This document shows, one piece after another, positions 14,623-22,780 of a DNA stretch of 22,780 nt. A program made the translations under genes and the position numbers. The notes under the pieces are model-generated. The model was not told the DNA's origin, did no database searches, and saw only the letters and a list, made by a program, of their open reading frames with translations. Each line of letters opens with the position of its first letter. Position 1 is the stretch's first letter. The DNA comes from UBA1447 sp964568955 (GTDB lineage: Bacteria; Bacillota; Clostridia; Oscillospirales; Acutalibacteraceae): the NCBI GenBank assembly GCA_964568955.1, contig CAZMSM010000034.1, positions 1 through 22,780 on the forward strand, given 5' to 3'.

Positions 14623-14651
14623 ATACTATCACATTCGATTTGCGAACTCAA
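14623..14651 (-). promoter_or_regulatory. Candidate promoter for ylmH-comEA
   Basis: On the minus strand TTGAGT (14651-14646) and TAGTAT (14628-14623) are 17 bases apart, about 55 nt before the start. It is divergent from the ceramidase-like gene promoter. Confidence 0.5.
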
Positions 14652-14664
14652 TATAAATTCTTTT

Positions 14665-14686
14665 TGCCTTCAGGTTGCCTTCAGGT
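14665..14686 (+). repeat. Perfect 11-bp tandem direct repeat abutting a -35 box
   Basis: TGCCTTCAGGT occurs twice head to tail (14665-14675 and 14676-14686). The second copy ends on the first T of TTGACA. An 11-base period equals one helical turn, the layout used by many response regulators that activate from just upstream of -35. Confidence 0.8.
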
Positions 14687-14714
14687 TGACAAATGAGGGC
14701 TTAGGCATTATTAT
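14686..14714 (+). promoter_or_regulatory. Promoter for the ceramidase-like gene
   Basis: Perfect TTGACA (14686-14691), 17-base spacer, TATTAT (14709-14714). Transcription would start near 14721, about 35 nt before the ATG. Confidence 0.75.
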
Positions 14715-14755
14715 TGTTGTGTAGGATTATTGTTTAAAAGGAGGTTTGCATCACC

Positions 14756-16369
14756 ATGAAAAAATCAAAATCCAGATTTTTGAAACTCGCTACAGTCACT
14801 GCGGCCGGTGCGGGTCTTGCATATTTTTTAAAGATGAAAATGCAAGATGACGCATTTAAAGACAAACTCAAGAAAAGCGGTGCCGACGCGCTCTTTAAGT
14901 CTTTGGAAGGGCTCAACGCAGTCCTGCCAAAACTCCCACGACCGGGTATTGAAGAATATGTAAGCGAAAACTTTTTCGAAGGCCATAGCGAATTTAGGGA
15001 CACCTCGGTGCGCGGAGCAAAATGGAAGCTCGGCTACGCAAGGGCCAGCCTTACGCCGGACGACTACCTGCTGAAAGATTATTATTTGGGTGGCTTTTTA
15101 ACGTACCCACCAAGCACGGTGAAATCTGTTTTAGACGACATCGCTGTGCGTGTCGTATGCCTGGACGATGGCAGCGACAGAGGTGCGGCCATTTTTGCAG
15201 TGATCGACTGCATTGGTCTGTCCGGCACGGATGTGCGCAGTATACGCGCACTGCTTGCCGACTTTGCCAAGGAAAACAATATTGTCAGCATCAACATTTC
15301 CGCCACGCATTGCCACAGCGGTATTGATACCCAGGGCATTTGGGGCGTTTTGCCGGACATCTTAAAAAACAATGTCCAACAAATTAACAGGGGTAACTAT
15401 GACAACCTCATCTCCGGCAGAGACCCGGCCTTCATGGCTAGCCTGCGCGAAAAAACTGTCGATGCCATTAAGGAAGCCTTTGAGGGCAGGAAGCCCGGCA
15501 AATTGATGTACAAGACTTTCAACGATTTGAAGTATTCACGCGACAAACGCAAGGTCGGTCCCGATGTTGTGGATGAGAATATGACAAAGCTACACTTCAT
15601 CCCCGACGACGGCAGTGCCGAAACGGTGGCGGTCTTAATGGCAGCACACCCGACAGCACTCGACTCCAAAGCGGGCGAATTAAGCGCGGACTATATTTAT
15701 TACATTGAAGAAGAGGTAAACAAGGCAGGGTCCAACTTCATCTTCTTCCAAGGGCCGCAACTTGCCGTAGGCGTTGACAGAGGCTTTGTGCCGGAAGATG
15801 CGCCTGGGCGTGGATTCCAAGCATACGGTAGAGAAATCGGAAAATACCTCATTGGCATAACCGTTGACCAAGAAGAGAAAATTCTGCCGATACTCAATGT
15901 GCGCAATGCCGAGGTTTTTGTTCCGGCAGGCAACTTTATTATGCTGACCTTGCTCAACGCCGGTCTTGTTAACAATCAGGTGGTAAAAACCGGTAAAAGA
16001 ACCAAGGACATGATGTTCATTACCGAGGTCGGCTATGTGGAACTTGGCAAAAATTTGCGCCTTGCAATGATGCCCGGTGAGTTCGCACCCGAAATGCTTT
16101 TGGGTGGTACTTTAGATAGTGATGAAGCTTGCACCGGCACAAGTTGGGACTTCCCACCGATGAAAGAAATGCTGGCAGACGATACGGATTTGATCGTTAT
16201 CGGTCTTTGCAACGATTCCATCGGCTACATTCTGCCGGATAACGATTACGGTTGTATTTTCGCCGACGGTCATTACGAGGAAGCCGTTTCCGCCGGTGCG
16301 CAGACAGGTTCTTCCCTCGTAGGAGCGTTTGAAACACTGGTTGAAGACTGCGGAAGGTTGAAAGAATAA
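14756..16369 (+). CDS. Membrane-anchored neutral/alkaline ceramidase-like hydrolase
   Basis: The 537-residue product belongs to the neutral/alkaline non-lysosomal ceramidase superfamily, zinc enzymes that split ceramide into sphingosine and fatty acid. Visible parts are GYARASLTPDDY (93-104, strand opening), ATHCHSG (183-189, zinc His pair; typical enzymes have NTHTHSG), AAHPTAL (296-302, second His region), MMPGEFAPE (438-446, zinc Glu442), and NDSIGYILPDNDYG with HYEEAVSAG (486-515), all in family order. The N-terminus (8-26) is an uncleaved-looking membrane helix between basic residues, so the protein is probably tethered, with the catalytic part outside. AAAGGAGG precedes the ATG. It has its own promoter and terminator but lies next to another lipid-type hydrolase. 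True substrate could be a ceramide or another N-acyl lipid. Confidence 0.83.
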   Translation: MKKSKSRFLKLATVTAAGAGLAYFLKMKMQDDAFKDKLKKSGADALFKSLEGLNAVLPKLPRPGIEEYVSENFFEGHSEFRDTSVRGAKWKLGYARASLTPDDYLLKDYYLGGFLTYPPSTVKSVLDDIAVRVVCLDDGSDRGAAIFAVIDCIGLSGTDVRSIRALLADFAKENNIVSINISATHCHSGIDTQGIWGVLPDILKNNVQQINRGNYDNLISGRDPAFMASLREKTVDAIKEAFEGRKPGKLMYKTFNDLKYSRDKRKVGPDVVDENMTKLHFIPDDGSAETVAVLMAAHPTALDSKAGELSADYIYYIEEEVNKAGSNFIFFQGPQLAVGVDRGFVPEDAPGRGFQAYGREIGKYLIGITVDQEEKILPILNVRNAEVFVPAGNFIMLTLLNAGLVNNQVVKTGKRTKDMMFITEVGYVELGKNLRLAMMPGEFAPEMLLGGTLDSDEACTGTSWDFPPMKEMLADDTDLIVIGLCNDSIGYILPDNDYGCIFADGHYEEAVSAGAQTGSSLVGAFETLVEDCGRLKE

Positions 16370-16421
16370 TTTTCAGCAGTCGGTAATATTATGAGCGGAT
16401 AGTTGTACCGCTGAGTTTGCA

Positions 16422-16452
16422 AGGGGCGGTTTGGTAACCGCCCCTATTTTTA
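16422..16452 (+). terminator. Terminator after the ceramidase-like gene
   Basis: A perfect 10-bp stem, AGGGGCGGTT (16422-16431) and AACCGCCCCT (16436-16445), with a TGGT loop, then ATTTTTAT. Confidence 0.9.
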
Positions 16453-16483
16453 TAATATAGTTGACGAAAGGTTTGTGACGGTT

Positions 16484-18001
16484 ATGAAAATCAAGCGTTT
16501 TTTAAGCGTTCTTCTTGCTTTGACTCTGCTACTATCGTCTTTCCTGCCGGTAACGGCCAAAAGTACCGGCTGTGAATGCGGCTTTTCCCCTGTTATTTAT
16601 GTGGCGGCTTTAGGTAGCGCAACACTTTACCTGGATGCCGATACGGCGAATGAAAAGGTACTCTTTCGCCCGGAGACGGCAGACACGTTGGGGCTGGTTG
16701 GTAAACTGGTTTTGCCCATCGCACGGTTGGTTATTGATAAAAACTACAAGGCGTTCGGCACAAGCATTGCAACGGCCACAACAGACATGTTCGGCCCCCT
16801 TGCCATGGACGAAAACGGCGACTCAAACCCGAGGGTAACCACAAAACCCACCCTGCCCGAGGACCCGACACATGGGCCCGACAACAGTTACTACTTTGGC
16901 TACGACTTTCGTTTGGACCCGTTTGTTGTCGCGCAAGACCTCCACGCCTATATTCGGCATGTTAAAACCTTGACGGGGCACGATAAAGTTTCCTTCCGCG
17001 CGTCCTCCCTTGGCGGTGTTATCGTTATGGCTTACCTTGAAAAATACGGCACGGCAGAACTTGATAAAATTATTTTTCAATGCTGCCCAATACTCGGCGT
17101 GGGTGTTGCCGGTGATCTTTTCACAAAACAGGTTGAACTCAACAATGATGCATTGGTGCGTTATGGGATGCAGGTTTTACCCCGCGACGCAATAGGTTCT
17201 GTGCTGAGCATCTTGATACAGTCACTCGATGCACTGGGCGTTTTTAGCGGTGTCCTCGGGTTCGGTGACAAGCTTATTGATAATTTGCTCGACCAACTTT
17301 ATGACGAACTGCTCATCCCCATCTTCGGTAGAATGCCTGGCCTTTGGGCACTTGTACCGGATATCAGCTATGAGCAGGCAAAAACCATCTTTTTGGATGA
17401 GAGCGCCGGGCAAACCCTGAAGGACAGGCTGGATGATTACCATTACAACGTCCAAAACAAAGCGGATGAAATCCTAAACGATGCGCTTGACAGTGGGGTT
17501 GGTATCTTAATTTTAGCCGGCTACAACATGCAACGCGAGCCCTTTGTTGCGTCCTATTTGAACCAAAGTGATGCTGTGGACGATACCATCTACAACGCAC
17601 CGGGTGTCACCTGCGTCCTGCTCAACGAAACGCTCGGCGACGGCTATGTGCAGGCGATAGATGACGGCCACAATCACCTTTCCGCTGACGGCATAATTGA
17701 CGCGTCCACCTGCTATCTACCCGAAAACACTTGGTTTGCCAAAGATATGCTCCACAGCACACCACACGACGGGCATAAGGAACTGTATACGCTTTTCCTC
17801 ACAAGCGATGGAGATTTCAATGTACATTCCGACCCACGTTTCCCACAGTTTTTACAAGATGACGCGGCAAACAAGCTGCTGATTCCACTGGTGGATTATG
17901 AACCCGATGATGCGCTTCGGATTGAAGATGTTTTCGCTTTTGTGTTGGAATTCGTGAAGAACATAAACATATTCAAGCATATCGCTTTTGCAAAAGGTTG
18001 A
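16484..18001 (+). CDS. Secreted alpha/beta-hydrolase, LCAT/lipase-like
   Basis: The 505-residue product starts with a signal peptide (1-25, cleavage near VTA-KS). FGYDFRLDPFVVAQDL (138-153) followed by a helix and KVSFRASSLGGVIVMAYL (168-185) matches the WRLDP...LVAHSMGG layout of LCAT-like lipases. The nucleophile is Ser175 in an AxSxG elbow (A173-S-S-L-G177), and the usual His before it is replaced by Ser174. A late DDGHNHLSADG and HSTPHDGHKE region probably gives the acid and His of the triad. It should act outside the cell on an ester or acyl lipid. The ATG at 16484 begins the signal peptide; GAAAGG lies 12 bases upstream, and a GTG at 16475 is only three bases from it. It follows the ceramidase-like gene on the same strand after a terminator, so coupling would be functional rather than one transcript. 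Confidence 0.75.
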   Translation: MKIKRFLSVLLALTLLLSSFLPVTAKSTGCECGFSPVIYVAALGSATLYLDADTANEKVLFRPETADTLGLVGKLVLPIARLVIDKNYKAFGTSIATATTDMFGPLAMDENGDSNPRVTTKPTLPEDPTHGPDNSYYFGYDFRLDPFVVAQDLHAYIRHVKTLTGHDKVSFRASSLGGVIVMAYLEKYGTAELDKIIFQCCPILGVGVAGDLFTKQVELNNDALVRYGMQVLPRDAIGSVLSILIQSLDALGVFSGVLGFGDKLIDNLLDQLYDELLIPIFGRMPGLWALVPDISYEQAKTIFLDESAGQTLKDRLDDYHYNVQNKADEILNDALDSGVGILILAGYNMQREPFVASYLNQSDAVDDTIYNAPGVTCVLLNETLGDGYVQAIDDGHNHLSADGIIDASTCYLPENTWFAKDMLHSTPHDGHKELYTLFLTSDGDFNVHSDPRFPQFLQDDAANKLLIPLVDYEPDDALRIEDVFAFVLEFVKNINIFKHIAFAKG

Positions 18002-18006
18002 CCTAA

Positions 18007-18043
18007 AAGTGCCCCTCTCCATAAAAATCGGAGAGGGGCACTT
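18007..18043. terminator. Bidirectional terminator between convergent genes
   Basis: A perfect 14-bp stem (18007-18020 with 18030-18043) lies between the lipase-like stop (18001) and the ATPase stop (18058). T-rich tails are short: TTTT on the minus side and CACTTTG on the plus side. Confidence 0.75.
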
Positions 18044-18057
18044 CACTTTGCAAGACA

Positions 18058-19284
18058 TCAAATCAAATTGCACGGGATAAAACAATTTTTTTCATCAATC
18101 GGTATGACTTCTTCACACATGCAGATAATTCCACCGTTTCCTCTTTGTTGCGTTGTTTTATCAAGCAGTTCATATTTTTTCACTTTTCGCCTGTCCGGGT
18201 TCGCAGATTTTTTTATTTCAAACGGATGAATCATATTGTCCGTTTCCACAAACAAATCAATCTCATTCGCATTGGCATCCCTGTAATACATCATATTGGC
18301 TTTTGTTTTGGCGTAGGCGTAGTTTTTCAACAATTCACTCACTACATAGTTCTCAAAATAGTGACCGTTTGCCGCACCGCTCATCAGCGTATCCCTTGTT
18401 AACCACCTTGAAAGGTATGCACAAAGTCCCGTATCACAAAAATACATCTTTGGCACTTTTGCCAACCTTTTCAGCTCATTGTTTGAATATGGCTTTAGCA
18501 GGTATACAATACCAAGTCCTTGGAGCAGTCGAAGCCACTCTTTCGCCGTTGGTTGGGAAATTTCCGCCGTATCAGCGAGCGTTTTATAACTCACCCGTTC
18601 TGACACAAGGGCCGCACAAGCGGTTAAGAATTTTCCGAACCGAACGGAGTCGGTAATTCCGCCCCCTTCTGTTACATCACGCATGAGGTAGGTGTCAACA
18701 TATGAATTGTAATATTCCTGCCTTTGCTCCGCATCTGCGTGGAGTACCTGCGGCATTCCGCCCCGCCAAATATCTTCAAACACCGCTACAACGTCATTCT
18801 TCGGGACTTGTTTTTGCCGCTCACGCAAAGCGGAAAAGCTGAAGTCAAGTTCATCCGCAAAATCCTTTTCATTTTTTTCTCTTTGTGAAAGACTGAAAAG
18901 CTCAAGGATGGCAATTCTGCCGGCAAGCGTTTCCCTAACTTCTTTCATCATGGAATACTGCTGCGAGCCGGTAAGCCAAAAGCGCCCGTTTTCCTCACTG
19001 TCTTCGCACATTACTTTTATTTGTTCAAACAGCACCGGCGCCTTCTGCACTTCATCAATGATAATTGGGGGTTTATATGTCTGAAAAAATAAAACGGGGT
19101 CTGTCTGCGCCAAGGTGCGCGCCATTGCGTTATCAAGCGACACATAGGTGCGCTCCTGCCCTTGTGCCAAATGTTTCAACATGGTTGTTTTGCCAACCTG
19201 CCTAGCACCGGTCACAAGCACAACTTTAAAAAACGAGCTCATATGTAAAAATTTTCTTTCAAGTTCACGCTTTATATACTGCAT
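18058..19284 (-). CDS. AAA-type ATPase with DUF4143 domain
   Basis: The 408-residue product has the layout of the widespread ATPase/DUF4143 family. GARQVGKT (26-33) is the Walker A, PPIIIDEVQKAP (about 72-83) the Walker B, and WLTGSQQYSMM the sensor-1 segment. A winged-helix-like middle (ERVSYKTLADTAEISQPTAKEWLRLL) follows, then the DUF4143 part with YFCDTGLCAYL, GHYFENYVVSEL and NEIDLFVE...HPFEIKKS, a PD-(D/E)xK-nuclease-like core. Function is unknown; it is frequent and often lone in gut Firmicutes and Bacteroidetes. The ATG at 19284 has AGGAGG six bases upstream. It sits alone between its own strong promoter and a shared terminator, so no partner is suggested. Confidence 0.92.
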   Translation of the reverse strand: MQYIKRELERKFLHMSSFFKVVLVTGARQVGKTTMLKHLAQGQERTYVSLDNAMARTLAQTDPVLFFQTYKPPIIIDEVQKAPVLFEQIKVMCEDSEENGRFWLTGSQQYSMMKEVRETLAGRIAILELFSLSQREKNEKDFADELDFSFSALRERQKQVPKNDVVAVFEDIWRGGMPQVLHADAEQRQEYYNSYVDTYLMRDVTEGGGITDSVRFGKFLTACAALVSERVSYKTLADTAEISQPTAKEWLRLLQGLGIVYLLKPYSNNELKRLAKVPKMYFCDTGLCAYLSRWLTRDTLMSGAANGHYFENYVVSELLKNYAYAKTKANMMYYRDANANEIDLFVETDNMIHPFEIKKSANPDRRKVKKYELLDKTTQQRGNGGIICMCEEVIPIDEKNCFIPCNLI

Positions 19285-19323
19285 AACCAACCTCCTACTT
19301 TATGATAATCTAAACTCGACTTT

Positions 19324-19352
19324 ATTTTATCCTAATTTATCCGTTTTGTCAA
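19324..19352 (-). promoter_or_regulatory. Promoter of the DUF4143 ATPase gene
   Basis: Perfect TTGACA (19352-19347) and TAAAAT (19329-19324) with a 17-base spacer on the minus strand, about 40 nt before the ATG. Confidence 0.8.
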
Positions 19353-19355
19353 GCA

Positions 19356-19408
19356 AAAACACCTGATATGACGCTTTATGATGCGTCATATCAGGTGTTT
19401 TGTTTTTT
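19356..19408. terminator. Terminator between the alpha-mannosidase and ATPase genes
   Basis: A perfect 19-bp stem, left arm 19356-19374 and right arm 19383-19401, has an 8-base loop. T-runs flank both sides (GTTTTTTG on plus; TTTTTG on minus). On the minus strand it ends the mannosidase transcript just before the ATPase -35 box. Confidence 0.92.
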
Positions 19409-19441
19409 GCGGTTAACTTTGTCTTTGTTACCGTGTAACTT

Positions 19442-22400
19442 TTACAGGGTAACCTTAATGCTTTTAATCTCAAACGGTTTAAAGGTCATTGCGATTTTGC
19501 CGTCTTTTACTTCAAGCGGAGCTTCGTCTTCTTCCATCAGGTTACATTCGACGGCAGTCTTAATTTTTTCGCCGAAGGTGAAGACGCAGTCGCTCTTCTT
19601 GTTCCACGTTTCGTATGCACGAATGACAATGTCCTTGCTGTCTTCCGCTTTTTTGACGGTTTCGATGATGACGTTCGGGGCATCGGCCGATACAAAGGAA
19701 TAGCAGGTGGCAAGCTTACCGTCTTCGGGTTGCGCCACTGCACAATACAGTGGGAAGTTGAGCGAATACCCTTCCTTTACAACATCCGAGGTGTTCACGG
19801 TACCCGTGTGCGGATAGATGGAGTAAACGAAGTGGTGCACTTCCCTGTCCTGCGCATGGTTGGGGGTTGTCGCACAGCGTAGCAAGGACGGCATGATGTG
19901 CCCCTCTTTCACGGTCCAGCCGTATTTGCAGTCATTGAGGATTGCAAGGCCAAAGCTGTTGTCACTCAAGTCTGCCCATTTATGCCCGACTACCTCAAAC
20001 TGGGCAAAGTCCCATAGCGTGTTGCTGTGCGTGGTGCGCTCAAGGTTGCCGAACTGAATATCAAAGGTTGCCTTGACAGCGTTGACATCCACCGGGTAAT
20101 CTGCCTTGAGTAGGATGTTCTTTTCTTTCCAGTCTGCGACATATTGAACATCAATGCGGTCAATTTCTTTATAAAAGATAAAGCATTGTTCGATGGTGGA
20201 GGACATGAACGTTCTGACGACCTTCCACACTGCTCTGACGGGACCGTTTTCGACAAGCTCACTGCTTGTGACATCCCTTATCTCCACGCTTTTTTCATCA
20301 AAATAGCAGTCCACATTCCAAGCGTCGTGGTTATACGGTCTGTCCTCAAAGGCGATGAGTTTGTTGAGCACTTCCCCTTGCGGCGCAACCGTTCTGCCGC
20401 TGGCCTTGTGCAGCAGGCGAGCTATGTTCATATCCGCATCAAACTCCACTTCAAAGAAGGCATTTGATAGGGTGTTGCCGCTGATGTCGAGTGTTTTTTC
20501 ACAAGTCGAATTTGCAAGGTCTTCAATTTTATATGCTTTGTAACCCTTTGCCGGCACGCCTTTTGCGAAGAAAGCAAGCTTGCCGTCATACGTTTTTTGC
20601 CACGCGAGGGCTTGACCGTCCGTGTCAAGGATGGAAAAGTTTTCCGTATCCGGCAAGTCGGTTATTACCACGTCGTCACGGCAAAAACCCAGGGTGTTGA
20701 ACACCGCATAGGATTTTTCCTCAACGGCAAGGCTTGCGGCGATTGCCGCAACGTTTTCTTCAACAAGCTCATTGCCCTTGTCGATAATCGTATCATACTG
20801 TATTTTGGAATCATCATATACTTGCTTGATGGATGAACCGGGGATAATATCGTGGAATTGGTTGAGCAGAATAATCTTCCACGCCTCATAAATATCCGCA
20901 CTCGGGTATTCGCTGTCACAATGCGTCTGCGCAATAGCCGCGAGTGTTTCAAGGTCGTGGTACAAATTCTCACTTTTGCGGTTATAACGCTTGTTGCGCG
21001 CCTGCGAAGTCAGCGTACCGCGGTGGAACTCCAGGTACAGCTCCCCTGCCCACTTAGGCAGTCTGCTGCTACCCTCAACATCTTTTTCGAGCCTTTCAAA
21101 AAAGTCTCTGCTAAACTCCATCTTGGTTTTCGGGCAACCGGGAATCCCTNNNNNNNNNNNNNNNNNNNNNNNNNNNNNNNNNNNNNNNNNNNNNNNNNNN
21201 NNNNNNNNNNNNNNNNNNNNNNNNNNNNNNNNNNNNNNNNNNNNNNNNNTACGGCACCTTGTTGTATTCGTTCCAGCTGATTTTAGTGGTCATAAAGTAA
21301 TCGATGCCGGCCTTTTTCATAATCTGCGGAATTGCGGCCGAATAGCCAAAGACGTCCGGTAGCCACATAATCTTATTGTCTACACCAAACTCTTCTTTAA
21401 AAAAGCGTTTGCCGACAAGGAACTGCCTTACCAGGGATTCGCCGGAGATCACGTTCGTGTCCGACTCTACCCACATACTGCCTTCCACTTCCCAACGGCC
21501 TTCTTTTACACGCTGACGGATTTTCTCATACACTTGTGGGTAATCCTGTTTGCAGTAGTCATATAACTGCGCCTGCGGGGACATAAATTTGTATTCGGGG
21601 TATTCTTCCATATACTTGAGAACCGTGGCAAAACTGCGGCCTATTTTATCCCTTGTCTGCCGCAAACGCCAAAGCCATGCAACGTCAATATGCGTGTGGC
21701 CGATGCAGGATGTCAGCACGCCCATGTCGCCCTTGCCGTAAATCTCTTGTTCCAGCAAAGCCATGGCCGCCCGGGCCGAGTGCGCAAAAACGGCCCTATC
21801 CGGCGTATATAAGTCCAGCAAGCTGACAGCATCGTTGAGCGCTTTTAAGATGTCGATACGCGGGAGGTCATCCACCGAATACAGGTTGGCTGTCTCAAGC
21901 GGAGTCAAAAGGTCAAAGATGAGCTTTTGAACCAGGTCATCCACTGTCTTTAAACGCGCGCGCATCACAGCTTTGCCGTCAAATGACCAATCATCCGTAT
22001 AGGCATTGATATAAATGTCGAACTCTTCGCCGCCCTTTGCGCTGTCCAACAAGCGGACACCGGTGTGGTTGGAGTCTACCCCCTGCACAAGCTCACCATT
22101 GACGAAAACGATAAATTGCGCACTGCTGCTGTGCCATGTGTTTTGTGTGGGCATAATTTCATAAACGACCGGTTTGCCGGCAAATTCCGCAGGCACTTTA
22201 AAGCTGTGGCGGAACCAAGCATAGCACTCCGGATACCCCCAAAATTCGTTCTCGGAGTCAAAATCCCGCCATTCACCCTCATCGATTTGTGCGATGGTAT
22301 ATTGCCCATCCCTAAATTTGAATCCGCCGAGTTTGACGCTACCTGTTGTTAGGTATTGACTGCGCAGAACATCAATAATTTTACCAACGCGTTTTTGGAA

Positions 22401-22448
22401 CATATTACGCTCCGAGTTTTTGTCCATAAAGTTTACACCGTTAGCCAT
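19442..22448 (-). CDS. Alpha-mannosidase, glycoside hydrolase family 38 (interrupted by assembly gap)
   Basis: This retaining zinc enzyme removes alpha-mannose from glycans. The 5' part (399 codons, 22448 to the gap) has a beta-sandwich-like N-terminal region, GHTHIDVAWLW (250-260; zinc His253 and Asp255), EGSMWVESD, and WLPDVFGYS (362-370; nucleophile Asp365), ending in SWNEYNKVP. The 3' part resumes at GIPGCPKTK and carries FHDIIPGSS (zinc His) and the long C-terminal beta domains (about 568 residues). No signal peptide is seen, so it is probably cytoplasmic. The ATG at 22448 follows AAAGGA. Both sides are open, but they join in frame only if the true gap is a multiple of three, so the 100 N are a placeholder. 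Relatives have about 85-95 residues here. It is probably cotranscribed with, or just downstream of, the GNAT-like gene. Confidence 0.93.
21150..21249. other. Assembly gap (100 N)
   Basis: Exactly 100 N inside the mannosidase gene, the standard placeholder for a gap of unknown size. The flanking codons show that the real missing length must be a multiple of three if the gene is intact. Confidence 0.98.
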
Positions 22449-22481
22449 GTTAAAAAATCCTTTCCGTATTTATTCAATATA

Positions 22482-22493
22482 GTGTGATCACAC
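22482..22493. promoter_or_regulatory. 12-bp palindrome GTGTGATCACAC before the alpha-mannosidase gene
   Basis: A perfect 12-bp palindrome overlaps the TGA stop of the GNAT-like gene. On the minus strand TATATT follows it directly, so it would occupy the spacer of a possible mannosidase promoter (its -35 is poor). It looks like a small repressor or activator operator; the regulator is unknown. Confidence 0.4.
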
Positions 22494-22780
22494 ACCATCA
22501 AAGCCAAAGCAATGCAGCGGCAGTGGGAACCATTGCGCCGCACCGGTAGTCAAGCTCCGCCGCTTAGCACAACTCAATGAGAAAAGCAGACGGATTGCCT
22601 GAAAATGGTCAAGCTCCAAATCCGGTGCGTTTTCCGTCGCCCCAACGGTGACCTTCCCCTCTTTTACGCTGATTTCAATCTGTTCGTCCCCCGCAAAACC
22701 GTGAATAAGTAAACGAAGAACGCCGTCAGCCAAGGGCTGTGTTGCCGCCTTCACCTTGAGTAAAGCACGCGCAGTATTGG
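22488..22780 (-). CDS. C-terminal sterol-carrier-like domain of a probable GNAT acetyltransferase (partial)
   Basis: The last 96 residues of a gene that continues past the right edge. The frame opens NTARALLKVKAA and continues with beta-strands (LRLLIHGF, QIEISVKEGKVTV), then LDHFQAIRLLFSL and the terminal WFPLPLHCFGFDGV. This order, with R-x-L-L at the start and a PLPL plus hydrophobic/aromatic ending, matches the SCP2-like C-terminal domain of Eis-type GNAT proteins in Firmicutes. The catalytic acetyltransferase part is outside the window. Its stop lies 39 bases before the mannosidase start with no terminator, so they may be cotranscribed. The call is by pattern and moderate only. Confidence 0.5.
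   Translation of the reverse strand, partial: NTARALLKVKAATQPLADGVLRLLIHGFAGDEQIEISVKEGKVTVGATENAPDLELDHFQAIRLLFSLSCAKRRSLTTGAAQWFPLPLHCFGFDGV

Noticed and set aside
14568..14651. Longer ylmH reading starting at 14651
   Set aside because: It begins inside the minus-strand -35 box and lacks a ribosome site; the start at 14567 gives the normal YlmH length.
21111..21149. Mannosidase 5' half read through the N run to 21111
   Set aside because: The tail after the gap is in the wrong frame; it arises only because N was counted as 100 real bases.
1..22780. tRNA, rRNA, IS elements, phage genes or att sites
   Set aside because: I looked for T-loop motifs, transposase or integrase proteins and flanking duplications and saw none.

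Overview
The window looks like a contig from an anaerobic Gram-positive bacterium, most likely an uncultured gut-type member of the Clostridia (Oscillospirales-like). This is an inference from gene content. It carries an oxygen-sensitive class III ribonucleotide reductase (nrdD-nrdG), a membrane pyrophosphatase, a YlmH-type S4 protein next to a ComEA-like protein, AGGAGG-type ribosome binding sites, and consensus TTGACA/TATAAT promoters with 17-base spacers. A 100-base run of N (21150-21249) marks it as a draft or metagenome assembly.

Layout. 1-1191: the 5' end of a membrane pyrophosphatase gene (minus) diverges from thiamine pyrophosphokinase thiN (plus), which ends in a clear terminator. 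1292-5876 is all minus strand: a DUF4234-like membrane protein downstream of a C69/secernin-type hydrolase, a repeat-bearing secreted surface protein, and a Gfo/Idh/MocA oxidoreductase. 5877-6287 is a divergent regulatory region with a terminator-like hairpin and a consensus promoter overlaid by two NrdR-box-like palindromes. 6288-9070 is nrdD-nrdG (plus). 9283-11706 encodes an 807-residue CoA-disulfide reductase/rhodanese/TusA/DsrE fusion, and 11909-12718 an SDR dehydrogenase.

12792-14567 (minus) holds ylmH-comEA, an orphan ribbon-helix-helix antitoxin-like gene and a start-less ORF remnant. 14756-18001 (plus) holds a membrane-anchored ceramidase-like hydrolase and a secreted lipase-like hydrolase. 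18058-22780 (minus) holds a DUF4143 ATPase, a GH38 alpha-mannosidase broken by the assembly gap, and the C-terminal part of a probable GNAT/sterol-carrier-domain protein.

The genes are mostly short, separately terminated units rather than one pathway. Plausible groupings are anaerobic dNTP synthesis under NrdR control, sulfur-carrier and thiol redox chemistry in the four-domain fusion, and lipid/glycan scavenging (ceramidase-like protein, lipase-like protein, alpha-mannosidase). No single system that I can call new is evident. The best leads are the anchored ceramidase-like/lipase-like pair behind an 11-bp tandem-repeat promoter, the four-module sulfur fusion protein, the repeat-bearing surface protein without an LPXTG motif, the orphan terminator hairpin upstream of nrdD, and several palindromes set inside promoters.
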